DNA from: an uncultured Bacilli bacterium
Lineage (GTDB): Bacteria > Bacillota_I > Bacilli_A > RF39 > UBA660
NCBI GenBank assembly: GCA_934096715.1
Contig: CAKOMQ010000002.1
Span: forward strand, 1 to 64,000
Reading direction: 5' to 3'
Length of the DNA stretch: 64,000 nt
The translations under genes and the position numbers were made by a program. Every line of letters starts with the position of its first letter. The stretch's first letter is position 1. This document shows positions 10,028 through 18,025 of this stretch, one piece after another. The notes beneath the pieces are model-generated. The model was not told the DNA's origin. It saw only the letters and a program-made list of their open reading frames with translations, and searched no databases.

Positions 10028-10332
10028 TATATTTTCACACCCTTTCTTATTGTTTTTGGGAATATAACTAAACAGTCATCTATTTCTTCATTTTTATTAC
10101 TATTCCCTAATATTTCTCCTCTGATTTCAATGTAGGTATTTTTATTTATTTCTGGGAAGTCATTTATACAAGGTGTAAATAATATAAATGATATATAATT
10201 ATTAACTCTTTCAATCTTATTATCATTTATAACTTTCATCTTGGTAGGTATTTCTAAAATAAATCTTGTAAATAATTCATTATCAAATACATCTTTCTTT
10301 ATAACTTTACCTGATATTTTTATTTCATTCAT
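10027..10332 (-). CDS. possible single-stranded DNA-binding (OB-fold) protein
   Basis: A 101-residue protein whose alternating hydrophobic pattern, beginning NEIKISGKVIKKDVFD and ending in TYIEIRGEILG, resembles the five-strand OB fold of SSB-like proteins. It lacks the acidic tail of a full SSB. SSB-like proteins often accompany primase and helicase genes in conjugative elements, which fits the neighbours. It overlaps the next gene by four bases, as in a coupled operon. The assignment rests on the fold pattern only and could be wrong. Confidence 0.4.
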   Translation of the reverse strand: MNEIKISGKVIKKDVFDNELFTRFILEIPTKMKVINDNKIERVNNYISFILFTPCINDFPEINKNTYIEIRGEILGNSNKNEEIDDCLVIFPKTIRKGVKI

Positions 10333-10556
10333 CTTTCATCACTCCTATCTTTATGTTTATTTAAAGATACTTGTTCTACTACTTTACTTTCTTTTATCTC
10401 TACATCTATGTTTTTAGATAGTTTATCTTTTATATCCTTAACTGTAATACTATCTAGTGTATCTTGTAATATTCTTCTAGCTTCTTCTTCATTTTCTGCT
10501 ACTACTGTTATTTTCATTTTTTCATACAAATTAACATTAAACTCATAATTATTCAT
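10329..10556 (-). CDS. small protein of the conjugative element, DpnD/PcfM-like pattern
   Basis: A 75-residue protein with the pattern YEFNVNLYEKMKITVVAENEEEARRIL. The 'transformed by age-like' strand-helix arrangement resembles the DpnD/PcfM-like C-terminal domain seen in Gram-positive mobile elements. It overlaps both neighbours by a few bases, typical of a translationally coupled run. The match is weak and the function unknown, but its place in the operon makes it very likely a real gene. Confidence 0.45.
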   Translation of the reverse strand: MNNYEFNVNLYEKMKITVVAENEEEARRILQDTLDSITVKDIKDKLSKNIDVEIKESKVVEQVSLNKHKDRSDER

Positions 10557-10785
10557 TTTCTCTTCCTCCTTTTATTTCTTCGCTATTACTTAAAAAAGCA
10601 ATTATTTGTCTATTCTTAATTGCTTTCTTTAAATCTAATAAAATAATTATTTCATTACCATTTACATCTTGTATTCTTGTTAAATCATCTAGTTTTATAT
10701 TTAAAATATCTTTCTCACTCTTAAATCCTGCTTTAAATATTTTTTCTAATACTTTTGTTATTTGACTTAAATTATACTTATTCAT
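10549..10785 (-). CDS. small hypothetical protein of the conjugative element
   Basis: A 78-residue protein of mostly helical character (ITKVLEKIFKAGFKSEKDIL). It has no signal peptide, membrane segment or recognised motif. It overlaps the sortase gene upstream by eight bases and the following small gene by eight bases. I do not recognise the family. The GG-rich stretch at its end also supplies the ribosome site of the next gene. Confidence 0.5.
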   Translation of the reverse strand: MNKYNLSQITKVLEKIFKAGFKSEKDILNIKLDDLTRIQDVNGNEIIILLDLKKAIKNRQIIAFLSNSEEIKGGRENE

Positions 10786-11455
10786 AGTTTTCCTCGCTTT
10801 CTAGTTCTAAAATATAAACTATTTGTTTAGTTTTATCTGTTTGACTACAAGTAATTAAAGTTAAAGTATTCTTTTTATTATCTCTGTGTATTGTTACTTT
10901 GCCATTTTTTTCAGCATCATATTTTCCAGCGACTTTGTATGTATATTTAATATTATTGAAATAAACATAGGCAACATCATCATTACTTAATTTATGTAGA
11001 TTTTTAAAATATGAAATATAGCTATTTCCAGAATGAGCTGCAATTATAAGATTTCCATTTTTAACATTCGGCATATCGCTACCCTTTATTACTTGTAAAT
11101 TTTTATTAACATTATTCCCTTTATCTTTGATATTTAAAAAACCTCTTTTTATGTTTATTTTAGGTATTTCAAGAACTCCAATATAATTGTAATTTGGAGC
11201 TTTCTTTTCTTCTTGTTTAGGTTGTTCTTGGGTATCTTCATCATCTATATCAACCTTAATTACTTCTGTTTCTTCTTTTCCAATATTTAAAAACTCTTGT
11301 GCTTTTTGATAATCTCTTAGTTCTATATAATAGTTATAACCAATTCTACCTATATACATAAAAGCACCAGTTAAGAATATGAAAGAAGCAACTAGTTTGA
11401 TTAGTTGCTCCTTCTTATTTACACTCTTATTTTCTTTTGTTCTTTTTAGAAACAT
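10778..11455 (-). CDS. sortase, membrane-anchored transpeptidase
   Basis: A 225-residue sortase with an N-terminal membrane helix (residues about 19-45), an acidic linker, and the catalytic beta-barrel. The catalytic His is in AAHSGNSY near residue 141 and the catalytic Cys in TLITC near 203. The usual Arg of the active site is not evident after the Cys; the equivalent stretch reads SQTDKTKQIVYI, with lysines only. Sortases cleave a C-terminal sorting signal and attach the protein to a peptidoglycan amine. The gene overlaps the adhesin gene upstream, so that adhesin is the likely substrate. Sortase identity is strong; the class is uncertain. Confidence 0.85.
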   Translation of the reverse strand: MFLKRTKENKSVNKKEQLIKLVASFIFLTGAFMYIGRIGYNYYIELRDYQKAQEFLNIGKEETEVIKVDIDDEDTQEQPKQEEKKAPNYNYIGVLEIPKINIKRGFLNIKDKGNNVNKNLQVIKGSDMPNVKNGNLIIAAHSGNSYISYFKNLHKLSNDDVAYVYFNNIKYTYKVAGKYDAEKNGKVTIHRDNKKNTLTLITCSQTDKTKQIVYILELESEENYE

Positions 11456-14000
11456 AAAGAAATACCCCCATTCCTACTACCATACAAGTAATACTAATTA
11501 CTGTGTATAATTTGCTCTCATTAGCCATAGTGTTTGGTACTTCAACTATTTGTTCATTAGTTAAATTAGCTTTAACTATTTCTCCATTTTCTTTGATTTC
11601 AAACTCTATAACTTCATCTGTTATTTGGTAACCAGTTGCACTTTCTTTTTCAATAATATGTCCTTTTCCTATAAATAAATCTTTAATAATAATTTGACCA
11701 TTTTCATCAGTAAGTCCAGAGAATATTAAAGTAGATTCTATTGTTCCATCTTCTAGTTCTTTATCTGAATAGATTTCTATTAAAGTATTAGGAATAGGTT
11801 TACCACTAACTAAATCTGTTTTGGTAAATTCTAAAGTTCCTTTTTTATAGTAGTTTTGTAGTTCTACATCTTTAACTATTTCTTTTGTATATTGATCTTT
11901 ATACTTTAATTCAAAAGTATATATTTTTTCATCTAACACATGATTTTTATCTGTTGTTTTTTCTTTCATATAGTATTTTCCCAACTCTAGATTATCAATA
12001 GTTGCCTTACCATCAGCAGTAATAACAGTTGTTATCAATTCATCTTTTGAATATTTTTTCTTACCACTAACATAAATATCTTCATTAGCATAAAGTTCTA
12101 GTTCTACTTCACTTAATAATATCTTTTCATATCCAAAAGTATTATTTTCTATAATTAACTTTTCTCCATATTTAGTGATATTTAATTTTCCTTTTACTCT
12201 TTCATTTGCAAACTTAACTACTAATAAAGCACCATAATCTTTATCAACTAGTATTTCACTACCTTCTCCGATATGAATTGGCATTGCCTCACTATTCCAA
12301 ACATAACCATCTAAAACTTGATTTTCTACTTCTTCTAAAAGAAAATCTCCAACTAGATTTGATGGTGTTATAATTACTCCATTTTCATCTGTTTCATATT
12401 CACATACTTTTTTGGCAGTAGGATATGTTATTGTTTGGCAAACATATTCATTAGTTTTAGTATCTTTTATTTTAAACTTAATACCAGCTTTTGTTATTAC
12501 TTCTCCTGTTTCTTTATCAGTTTTAATAACTTTTAATTTTGCCTCAATAGGAGCATTACTAACTAATTTATAAATATCACTACCAGTATTTTCATTTACT
12601 TCAACTTCAAAATCTTTTACTTTTTCATAATCTGGAGTTGAATTAATTTGTTTAAAAGTATATTTACCATAAGGTAAAGTTATTTTTGCATATCCTTTAT
12701 CATCAGTTGTGATAGTGTCTGCTAAACAAGTATTACTATTTTTCAATAATGAACTGGAATTACAGTTATTTAAGTAAATCTCAAATGTTATATTTGGTTC
12801 GCCTTTTAATATTCCAGTTGCACCACTTGCAAATGTTTTAAATAATGTGACATCTGCTTCTATAACTTTTTCATATACTTTTACATTAGCAAGTAAATTA
12901 TCCTTATCCACTACAAATGAGTAATTATTGTTTGTATCCAAAGTATATCCTTTACTAGGTGCTAGTTCTTTTAAATAAAACTCCCCTAATGCAGGTAAAT
13001 AATCACTTATACCATATCCGTTTTCATCTGTAGTAATTTCTCCAACCTTTTCATTATTCAAATTATATATGCCATAATTTGCACCACCTAGCGTAGCGTT
13101 TCCTTGTGGAATATTATTTTTAGTTTCACTATCCACTTTATTTATTTCTACTCTACCACCAACTGACTCTAGCTCTATATTCTTAACTACAGGGTCAGCA
13201 TTTCCAACTCTCATAACATTTTGAGAATGATTAGAATAATAAACTATTGGAGTTACATCATAATAAGATGGTTTTTTAACTAAATTAACTTTAACATTTT
13301 CTATTGAATTAGATGTGATTGTTAAGGTGTTACCATTTATACTTGCTACACCATTTTCTACTGATGAAATAGTAAATTGACTTAATACTCCACTTGTATC
13401 TGTAAAATCCATGCTTTTACCTATTGGTAATTTAATGCCATCAGTATTAAAACTTGGTTTAGTATAGTGTTTATTTAATAAATCTTCCATCTCTGCTATT
13501 TCACTAGCAAACTTATTTGGTAAGTCATTTCCATTTAATGTATCTGTAAATACAATTCTTGATGTAGGTACTGCTGTTCTCCATATCATAACTTGGGTAA
13601 TTACATACCATTTTTGTGCTGAATGATCATAACCATTCTCTTTATATTGATAACCATAATATGCTAAAAGTGATATTCTTTGCCATTGTTCTTCTGTCAT
13701 ATTAAGATATACAGCAAAATCACTTCTAGCTATTTTATAATAAGGTAAATTATTATCTATATCCACATAAGGTTGTAAACAATAAACAAACTTATTATCC
13801 TCACTTCTTCTTATAAAAGCTCCTTGTTGATACTTAATATATCCATCATCTCTATATTTTCTGATATAGATATTTGCTATCTTTTCAGATGGCCAAATAG
13901 CTTGACCTTTATATTCTTCGGCATTTACTTTTGTAATACCAAAAAATATCGTAAAAAAAAGTATGCCAACTAAAGCATACAAAGTCTTTGTTTTATTCAT
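11427..14000 (-). CDS. thioester-domain / Cna-B repeat surface adhesin
   Basis: An 857-residue cell-wall adhesin. A signal peptide ends near residue 28 (KVNAEE). A thioester-type domain follows, with its Cys in FVYCLQPYVD and a partner Gln in VITQVMIW. Then come several prealbumin-like Cna-B modules, seen as repeated GNYxLKE-type strands such as GEFYLKELAPSKGY, GKYYMKEKTT and GKGHIIEKESATGY. The C-terminus has VPNTMAN, a hydrophobic helix and KKNKRK, which is a non-canonical sorting signal. It probably forms covalent contacts with surfaces or recipient cells and is anchored by the sortase encoded downstream. Class is confident; ligand unknown. Confidence 0.85.
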   Translation of the reverse strand: MNKTKTLYALVGILFFTIFFGITKVNAEEYKGQAIWPSEKIANIYIRKYRDDGYIKYQQGAFIRRSEDNKFVYCLQPYVDIDNNLPYYKIARSDFAVYLNMTEEQWQRISLLAYYGYQYKENGYDHSAQKWYVITQVMIWRTAVPTSRIVFTDTLNGNDLPNKFASEIAEMEDLLNKHYTKPSFNTDGIKLPIGKSMDFTDTSGVLSQFTISSVENGVASINGNTLTITSNSIENVKVNLVKKPSYYDVTPIVYYSNHSQNVMRVGNADPVVKNIELESVGGRVEINKVDSETKNNIPQGNATLGGANYGIYNLNNEKVGEITTDENGYGISDYLPALGEFYLKELAPSKGYTLDTNNNYSFVVDKDNLLANVKVYEKVIEADVTLFKTFASGATGILKGEPNITFEIYLNNCNSSSLLKNSNTCLADTITTDDKGYAKITLPYGKYTFKQINSTPDYEKVKDFEVEVNENTGSDIYKLVSNAPIEAKLKVIKTDKETGEVITKAGIKFKIKDTKTNEYVCQTITYPTAKKVCEYETDENGVIITPSNLVGDFLLEEVENQVLDGYVWNSEAMPIHIGEGSEILVDKDYGALLVVKFANERVKGKLNITKYGEKLIIENNTFGYEKILLSEVELELYANEDIYVSGKKKYSKDELITTVITADGKATIDNLELGKYYMKEKTTDKNHVLDEKIYTFELKYKDQYTKEIVKDVELQNYYKKGTLEFTKTDLVSGKPIPNTLIEIYSDKELEDGTIESTLIFSGLTDENGQIIIKDLFIGKGHIIEKESATGYQITDEVIEFEIKENGEIVKANLTNEQIVEVPNTMANESKLYTVISITCMVVGMGVFLYVSKKNKRK

Positions 14001-14026
14001 ATTTATCTATCCTTTCTTTTCCAAAA

Positions 14027-14048
14027 TAAAAAGACACTTATGTGCCTA
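14027..14048 (-). terminator. terminator-like hairpin between two element genes
   Basis: On the minus strand AGGCAC-ATAA-GTGTCT is followed by TTTTTATTTT. It overlaps the stop codon of the 14046-14609 gene and lies just before the ribosome site of the adhesin gene. It could be an intrinsic terminator or an attenuator for the adhesin-sortase pair. Confidence 0.55.
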
Positions 14049-14609
14049 AAATAATTTAATCATTTCTCCTAAATATCTACCAGATGCACTGTTTATTGTA
14101 GAACAAGAAAATCCCATTCCACTTTCTTCACCATACTTAATACAAGCATTAAAGCAATTTTCTTGACTTCCGTACTTCTCAATAGCAAAATCTACTTTAG
14201 CCCAACTCCATGCTGGTTTATTGTAATAATCATCTTCGCTCATTCCAAGTTCTTCCCAAACTGCCATTTCTTTCTTTTCTTCATGTTTAGGTTCTTCAAT
14301 TATATTTTTTTCAACTTGTTTTTGTTCAGGTTTAGTAACTTTTTCTTCTTTTTCCACACTGCTTGTTTTTTGCTCTGGTATATTTTTTTCTTTTTCTACA
14401 GGATTTGTTGACAACTCTTCTTTTGAAGTTGGTTCTTCTATTTTTTCTTCATTTTGAGTATTATTTTCAACTTTATCCTGTGATTCATACTCAATTTGGT
14501 TTGATTTTGTTGTATCTGGCTCTGGTACTGATTTTCCATTAAATGCACTTCCTAGTCCAACAACCAGACTTACAACTACAAAAGCTATGAAAATTCGTAT
14601 TAGTTTCAT
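14046..14609 (-). CDS. exported or membrane-anchored protein with charged linker and Cys-containing C-domain
   Basis: A 187-residue protein. Residues 1-22 form an N-terminal hydrophobic segment (IFIAFVVVSLVVGLGSAF) that would act as signal peptide or anchor. Residues about 30-115 are a Glu/Lys/Thr/Pro-rich low-complexity spacer. The last 65 residues form a compact domain with two cysteines (ENCFNACIKYG and GFSCSTINS). The layout is that of a cell-surface protein whose spacer carries the end domain through the wall. It lies between parB and the adhesin gene inside the element. The domain is not recognised. Confidence 0.6.
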   Translation of the reverse strand: MKLIRIFIAFVVVSLVVGLGSAFNGKSVPEPDTTKSNQIEYESQDKVENNTQNEEKIEEPTSKEELSTNPVEKEKNIPEQKTSSVEKEEKVTKPEQKQVEKNIIEEPKHEEKKEMAVWEELGMSEDDYYNKPAWSWAKVDFAIEKYGSQENCFNACIKYGEESGMGFSCSTINSASGRYLGEMIKLF

Positions 14610-14756
14610 CTCACATCACTCCTCTTTTTTGTTTTAATGTAGCACATTTTCATTATTTTGTCATATCTATTATTTATTTTTTTTCAGTTAGTAATAATAG
14701 TTAGTATTATTTTAGGGGAGATTGTAAGAGGGGACTTTTTGGCAAACATACTCCCA

Positions 14757-15722
14757 CTATCTCTCATTGTTTTCTTTTTCTCTTTTCTTTTGTAACCACC
14801 TCCCATAAAAACTCACTGCTTTAACAACATAATCTTCCTTTTCTTCATTAGTTGTTAAATTAGTTGGGAGTACATTATTTAACTTTTCCATATTTACTTT
14901 TAGTGTCTGTACTTGATTAGGTTTATCTTGTTCTAAAATAGTTTCCATATACTCTCTTGTAAGTTTATTGTCTTTACTTAATCTCTTAAAGTCTTGTGCT
15001 TGTGATAATGATGGGGTGCAATCAAAACATTCCATTATATCCAAAAGTTCTTTCTGTTCTTCTTCTTTTAAATAAGATATTTCAACTGCAGGACTTATTG
15101 CCATACTTGGAGATAATTTCAAAGCATCATTATCTACCATTTGAAGTATTTGTGGTATTAGTTCAGTTAGTCTTATATATCTATGAACTTGTCTAGCACT
15201 TTCGTTATTTTCCATACCTATTATATCAACAGTTTTTAACTTGTCGCCAACTTGGCGAGAAGTTGCAACTTTGCCTTGATGACTTAATGCTTCCATTTTT
15301 AATTTATATGCAAATGCTTTCTCACTTGGTAGTATTTTTTCCCTTTGTAAATTACTATCAACCATTATGATAGTTGCCTCATCATCAGTTAATTCTCTAA
15401 CAATACATGGTATTGTTTCTAGTCCTGCTAACTCACTTGCAAACTTTCTTCTATGACCAGAAATCATTTCATATTTGCCATTTTCTTTTGGTCTAACTAA
15501 TGTTGGTACTAATACACCATTTTCACTAATACTTTCTGCCATTTGTTTCATATCTTCATTATCAATTACTTTAAATGGATGTTTAGGGAAGTCATCTATG
15601 TCATTTAAATTTATATTTACTACTTTTTCTTTTAATTTATCATCTCTCTGTTCTTGTGTTGAGAACAGGTCATCATCTAGTAAAATCTTTGGTAGAGGCA
15701 TTTTTGTTTCTTTCTTTACCAT
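14757..15722 (-). CDS. parB: ParB-family partition protein
   Basis: A 321-residue ParB/Spo0J-type protein. The N-terminal ParB/Srx domain has HPFKVIDNEDMKQMAESI, then the box GENGKYEMISGHRRKFASELAG, whose GHRR motif is the CTP-binding signature. A helix-turn-helix region follows (ARQVHRYIRLTELIPQIL). ParB proteins load at parS sites and work with ParA in segregation or, in elements, in stable maintenance of the excised circle. The start overlaps the end of parA by 50 bases, confirming the operon. No parS site was found with confidence. Confidence 0.9.
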   Translation of the reverse strand: MVKKETKMPLPKILLDDDLFSTQEQRDDKLKEKVVNINLNDIDDFPKHPFKVIDNEDMKQMAESISENGVLVPTLVRPKENGKYEMISGHRRKFASELAGLETIPCIVRELTDDEATIIMVDSNLQREKILPSEKAFAYKLKMEALSHQGKVATSRQVGDKLKTVDIIGMENNESARQVHRYIRLTELIPQILQMVDNDALKLSPSMAISPAVEISYLKEEEQKELLDIMECFDCTPSLSQAQDFKRLSKDNKLTREYMETILEQDKPNQVQTLKVNMEKLNNVLPTNLTTNEEKEDYVVKAVSFYGRWLQKKREKENNER

Positions 15723-16503
15723 TCTCCATTACCTCCTTTGCAAATAAGGTATATGAATCTGCTACCTTACTATTTTTATCATAAGAGAAAATACTTTCTC
15801 CATGAGATGTTGACTTTGCTACATTTACTGCCATAGGTATTTGAGTATTATATATCTTTACTTTACTCCCATAACTTTCTTGAAGCTCATATCTTACTTG
15901 ATTTGGTAAAGTTGTTCTCTTATCTACCAGTGTAAGCAAAACACCATCAACCATCAAGTTTGGGTTTATTTGTTTTCTTACTCTTGAAATTGTTTGTAAA
16001 AATTGTCCCATACCTTTTGCGGCTAAGAACTGTGTTTGTACTGGAATAATTACTTTATCAGCACAAGCAAGAGCATTAATTGTTATCATACCTAAACTCG
16101 GCATACAATCTATTAATATATAATCATACTTATCTTTATATTTAGATAATGTATTTCTCATAACACTTTCCCTACTCATTACATTAACAAGTCCTACTTC
16201 TAATTGTGATAAATCTAAATTAGATGGTATTAAGTCCACTTCTTCACTGTGATGCAATACAACATTATCAACATTTATGTTATCATCTCTAATAGTAGCA
16301 CTCATTACATCTGCTAATGTAGTTTGTATTTTATCTAAATCAGTCCAACCCATGCAAGTAGTTAAATCTCCTTGTGGGTCAGCATCTACTAGTAATACTT
16401 TTTTTCCTCGCTTTGCTAATGCTACACCTAAATTAAAAGTGGTAGTTGTTTTACCAACTCCACCTTTTTGATTAGCAATAGCATATATCTTACAATTATC
16501 CAC
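15673..16503 (-). CDS. parA: ParA-family partition ATPase
   Basis: A 276-residue Soj/ParA ATPase. The deviant Walker A is QKGGVGKTTTTFNLG near the N-terminus, and further conserved blocks are LLVDADPQGDLTTC and YDYILIDCMPSLGMITINAL. Full length for the family, with no N-terminal DNA-binding extension. It is the first gene of the element next to the chromosomal junction, in the order parA-parB as in many Tn1549-like elements. A terminator-like hairpin lies directly upstream. Assignment is confident. Confidence 0.93.
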   Translation of the reverse strand: MDNCKIYAIANQKGGVGKTTTTFNLGVALAKRGKKVLLVDADPQGDLTTCMGWTDLDKIQTTLADVMSATIRDDNINVDNVVLHHSEEVDLIPSNLDLSQLEVGLVNVMSRESVMRNTLSKYKDKYDYILIDCMPSLGMITINALACADKVIIPVQTQFLAAKGMGQFLQTISRVRKQINPNLMVDGVLLTLVDKRTTLPNQVRYELQESYGSKVKIYNTQIPMAVNVAKSTSHGESIFSYDKNSKVADSYTLFAKEVMENGKERNKNASTKDFTR

Positions 16504-16534
16504 TTTTTCTCTCCTTTCTTTTGAGCATAAAAAA

Positions 16535-16552
16535 AGACCAAATTATTGATCT
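16535..16552 (-). terminator. hairpin with T-run just upstream of parA
   Basis: Minus-strand AGATCAA-TAAT-TTGGTCT followed by TTTTTTT. It lies between the element end and the parA ribosome site. It could stop transcription entering the element from the truncated ATPase gene, or act as an attenuator for parA. Confidence 0.6.
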
Positions 16553-16579
16553 ATTCTATTGCATTTGTTCTACATATCA

Positions 16580-17437
16580 TCATAATTGATATAAACCATC
16601 TGGAACAGCCACTATTATTATAGTTACTGATAAAGTTAAAGCATATATAAGATAATTCATCATTAAATGAGTATTCATAATAGTATTCTTTATTAAACTT
16701 ATATCAAAATTATTTTCAATAACAATCTTATTTATTAAGAAAGATATAGATACTATAAAAGCCCCTATATAACCTATCTTACTAATAATTTTAGCTAAGC
16801 CATATAATCTTAATTTTAAAGTAGATTCTCCTTCATTCTCTTGTATTTCTTTACTAATTCCCCCAACTATAGTATTATCTCCTACACTAGTTACTTTCAT
16901 TACTCCACTTCCACTTACTACTATAGTTCCCTTAAATACTTCACTATTTTTATTCTTATTTATTTCTTTACTTTCACCAGTTAAACTAGACTCATCTACA
17001 CTAATATTTCCTTCTAATAGATATCCATCTGCTACTATTTTATCTCCACTAGTAAGTTTTATTATATCTTCTACTACTATTAAGTCACTATCTATTTCAT
17101 CTAAATTATTATTCCTAAATACTTTTACTTTTATTTTATCTAGTTCACTAAATAAAGTTTTAAATGCTGATTCACTACCCAGCTCTGATAATGTTGAGAT
17201 TAATGAAGCAAGTAAAACCGCAATAAGTATACCAATAGATTCAAATATATCATACTTATTAAATACAAAAAATAATTTAATAACTAACGCTATTAAAAGA
17301 ATCTTTATAATTGGATCTCCTAAAGACTCTATAAATAATCTCCAAAAAGTATTTCCCTTTACTTTAGTAACTCTATTCGAACCATAACGCTCCCTATTTC
17401 GTACTACTTCTTTTTCACTTAGTCCAGAATATTTCAT
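16580..17437 (-). pseudogene. cation-transporting P-type ATPase, N-terminal part, cut by element insertion
   Basis: About 285 residues of a calcium-type P-type ATPase. I place the start at ATG 17437 after a GGAGG. The N-terminal cation ATPase domain (GLSEKEVVRNRERYGSN), two membrane pairs, and the actuator domain with SSLTGES are intact. The reading frame ends at VAVPDGL, where functional pumps continue with membrane helix 4 and the DKTGT phosphorylation domain. All catalytic parts are missing, so this fragment cannot pump. The remaining part should lie beyond the far end of the mobile element. Family is confident; ion specificity is inferred. Confidence 0.85.
16591..16597. other. right boundary of the integrative element (att junction)
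   Basis: Reading the P-type ATPase gene on the minus strand, normal family sequence continues through VAVPDGL and then stops matching: the next codons are Tyr-Gln-Leu-stop. The crossover therefore lies within or next to GGTTTAT at 16591-16597. Everything to the left is element DNA. The other boundary and the rest of the ATPase gene lie outside the window, so the duplicated core cannot be defined exactly. Confidence 0.65.
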
Positions 17438-17557
17438 ATGGCCTCCAACTAATTTTATGTAGCAGAAATAGAATATATACATTTTTTATATGTTTTAAAT
17501 TTACCAATTATTTTTTAACAATAATAATTTATTTACACGAAGAATAAAAATCTCATA

Positions 17558-17946
17558 CTACTTTTTAGTTATATATTTTTGATTTTTAGCATTTCGGACA
17601 TTTTTATTAGTATAATCTAATTTTCCATTATTAATTAAAGGTTTTATTATTTTTTCAGCAACATATCTTTTAGAATTTATATCCAAATAAATTCTTATTT
17701 CTTCAGCCGATTTAGCAACAACACAATAACTCAACACATTATTATGTATTATATCTAATTTATAATTTTGTGCACCACTTTTTTGTATTTGTGCACCACC
17801 TTTTTGAATTTGTGCACCACCTTTTTGAATTTGTGCACCACCTATTTGTGTTTTTGCACCACTGGTCTGTTTGCAACTTTGATAATAATAAACATCTTGT
17901 ACAATAGTATAACTATTAAAATCATTAATAATATTTTTTGATTTTT
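17558..17946 (-). pseudogene. C-terminal remnant of a COG2865-type regulator with Gly-Ala-Gln repeats
   Basis: An open minus-strand frame of about 129 codons without any start codon. It begins KSKNIINDFNSYT, runs through four copies of a seven-residue repeat (GGAQIQK), and ends in a winged-helix-like segment (AEEIRIYLDINSKRYVAEKI, then KNQKYITKK). Repeat linkers followed by a winged helix are typical of the C-termini of COG2865 regulators. The N-terminal AlbA_2 and ATP-binding domains are missing, so this is a decayed fragment or a cassette that could recombine with a full copy. Confidence 0.5.
17768..17862. repeat. 21-bp in-frame tandem repeat, about 4.5 copies
   Basis: Units start TTGTGCACCAC on the plus strand at 17768, 17789, 17810, 17831 and 17852 (partial). 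Each encodes seven residues on the minus strand. Units 2 and 3 are identical; unit 4 and the partial unit diverge. The period keeps the reading frame, so copy-number changes would alter linker length without a frameshift. Confidence 0.85.
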
Positions 17947-18025
17947 AACCTGTTTTAGTAATTATAAAATATAAAAAATAATTAAAACATACTTGCAAAT
18001 ATTTTACTTTTAATTTAAAACAACG

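Noticed and set aside
14163..14411. Phe-rich plus-strand frame opposite the linker of the 14046-14609 protein
   Set aside because: It is the complement of Glu/Lys-rich codons; the composition is unlike a protein.
14700..14756. GGGGAG...CTCCC inverted pairing downstream of parB
   Set aside because: Only five base pairs over a 30-base loop; I could not support a terminator, oriT or parS site.
1..16597. The element considered as a prophage
   Set aside because: No capsid, terminase or tail genes; ParA/ParB, sortase, adhesin, primase-like and methyltransferase-helicase genes fit a Tn1549-like conjugative element.
17768..17862. 21-bp repeats considered as a CRISPR array
   Set aside because: There are no unique spacers; the repeats are back-to-back and in a reading frame.
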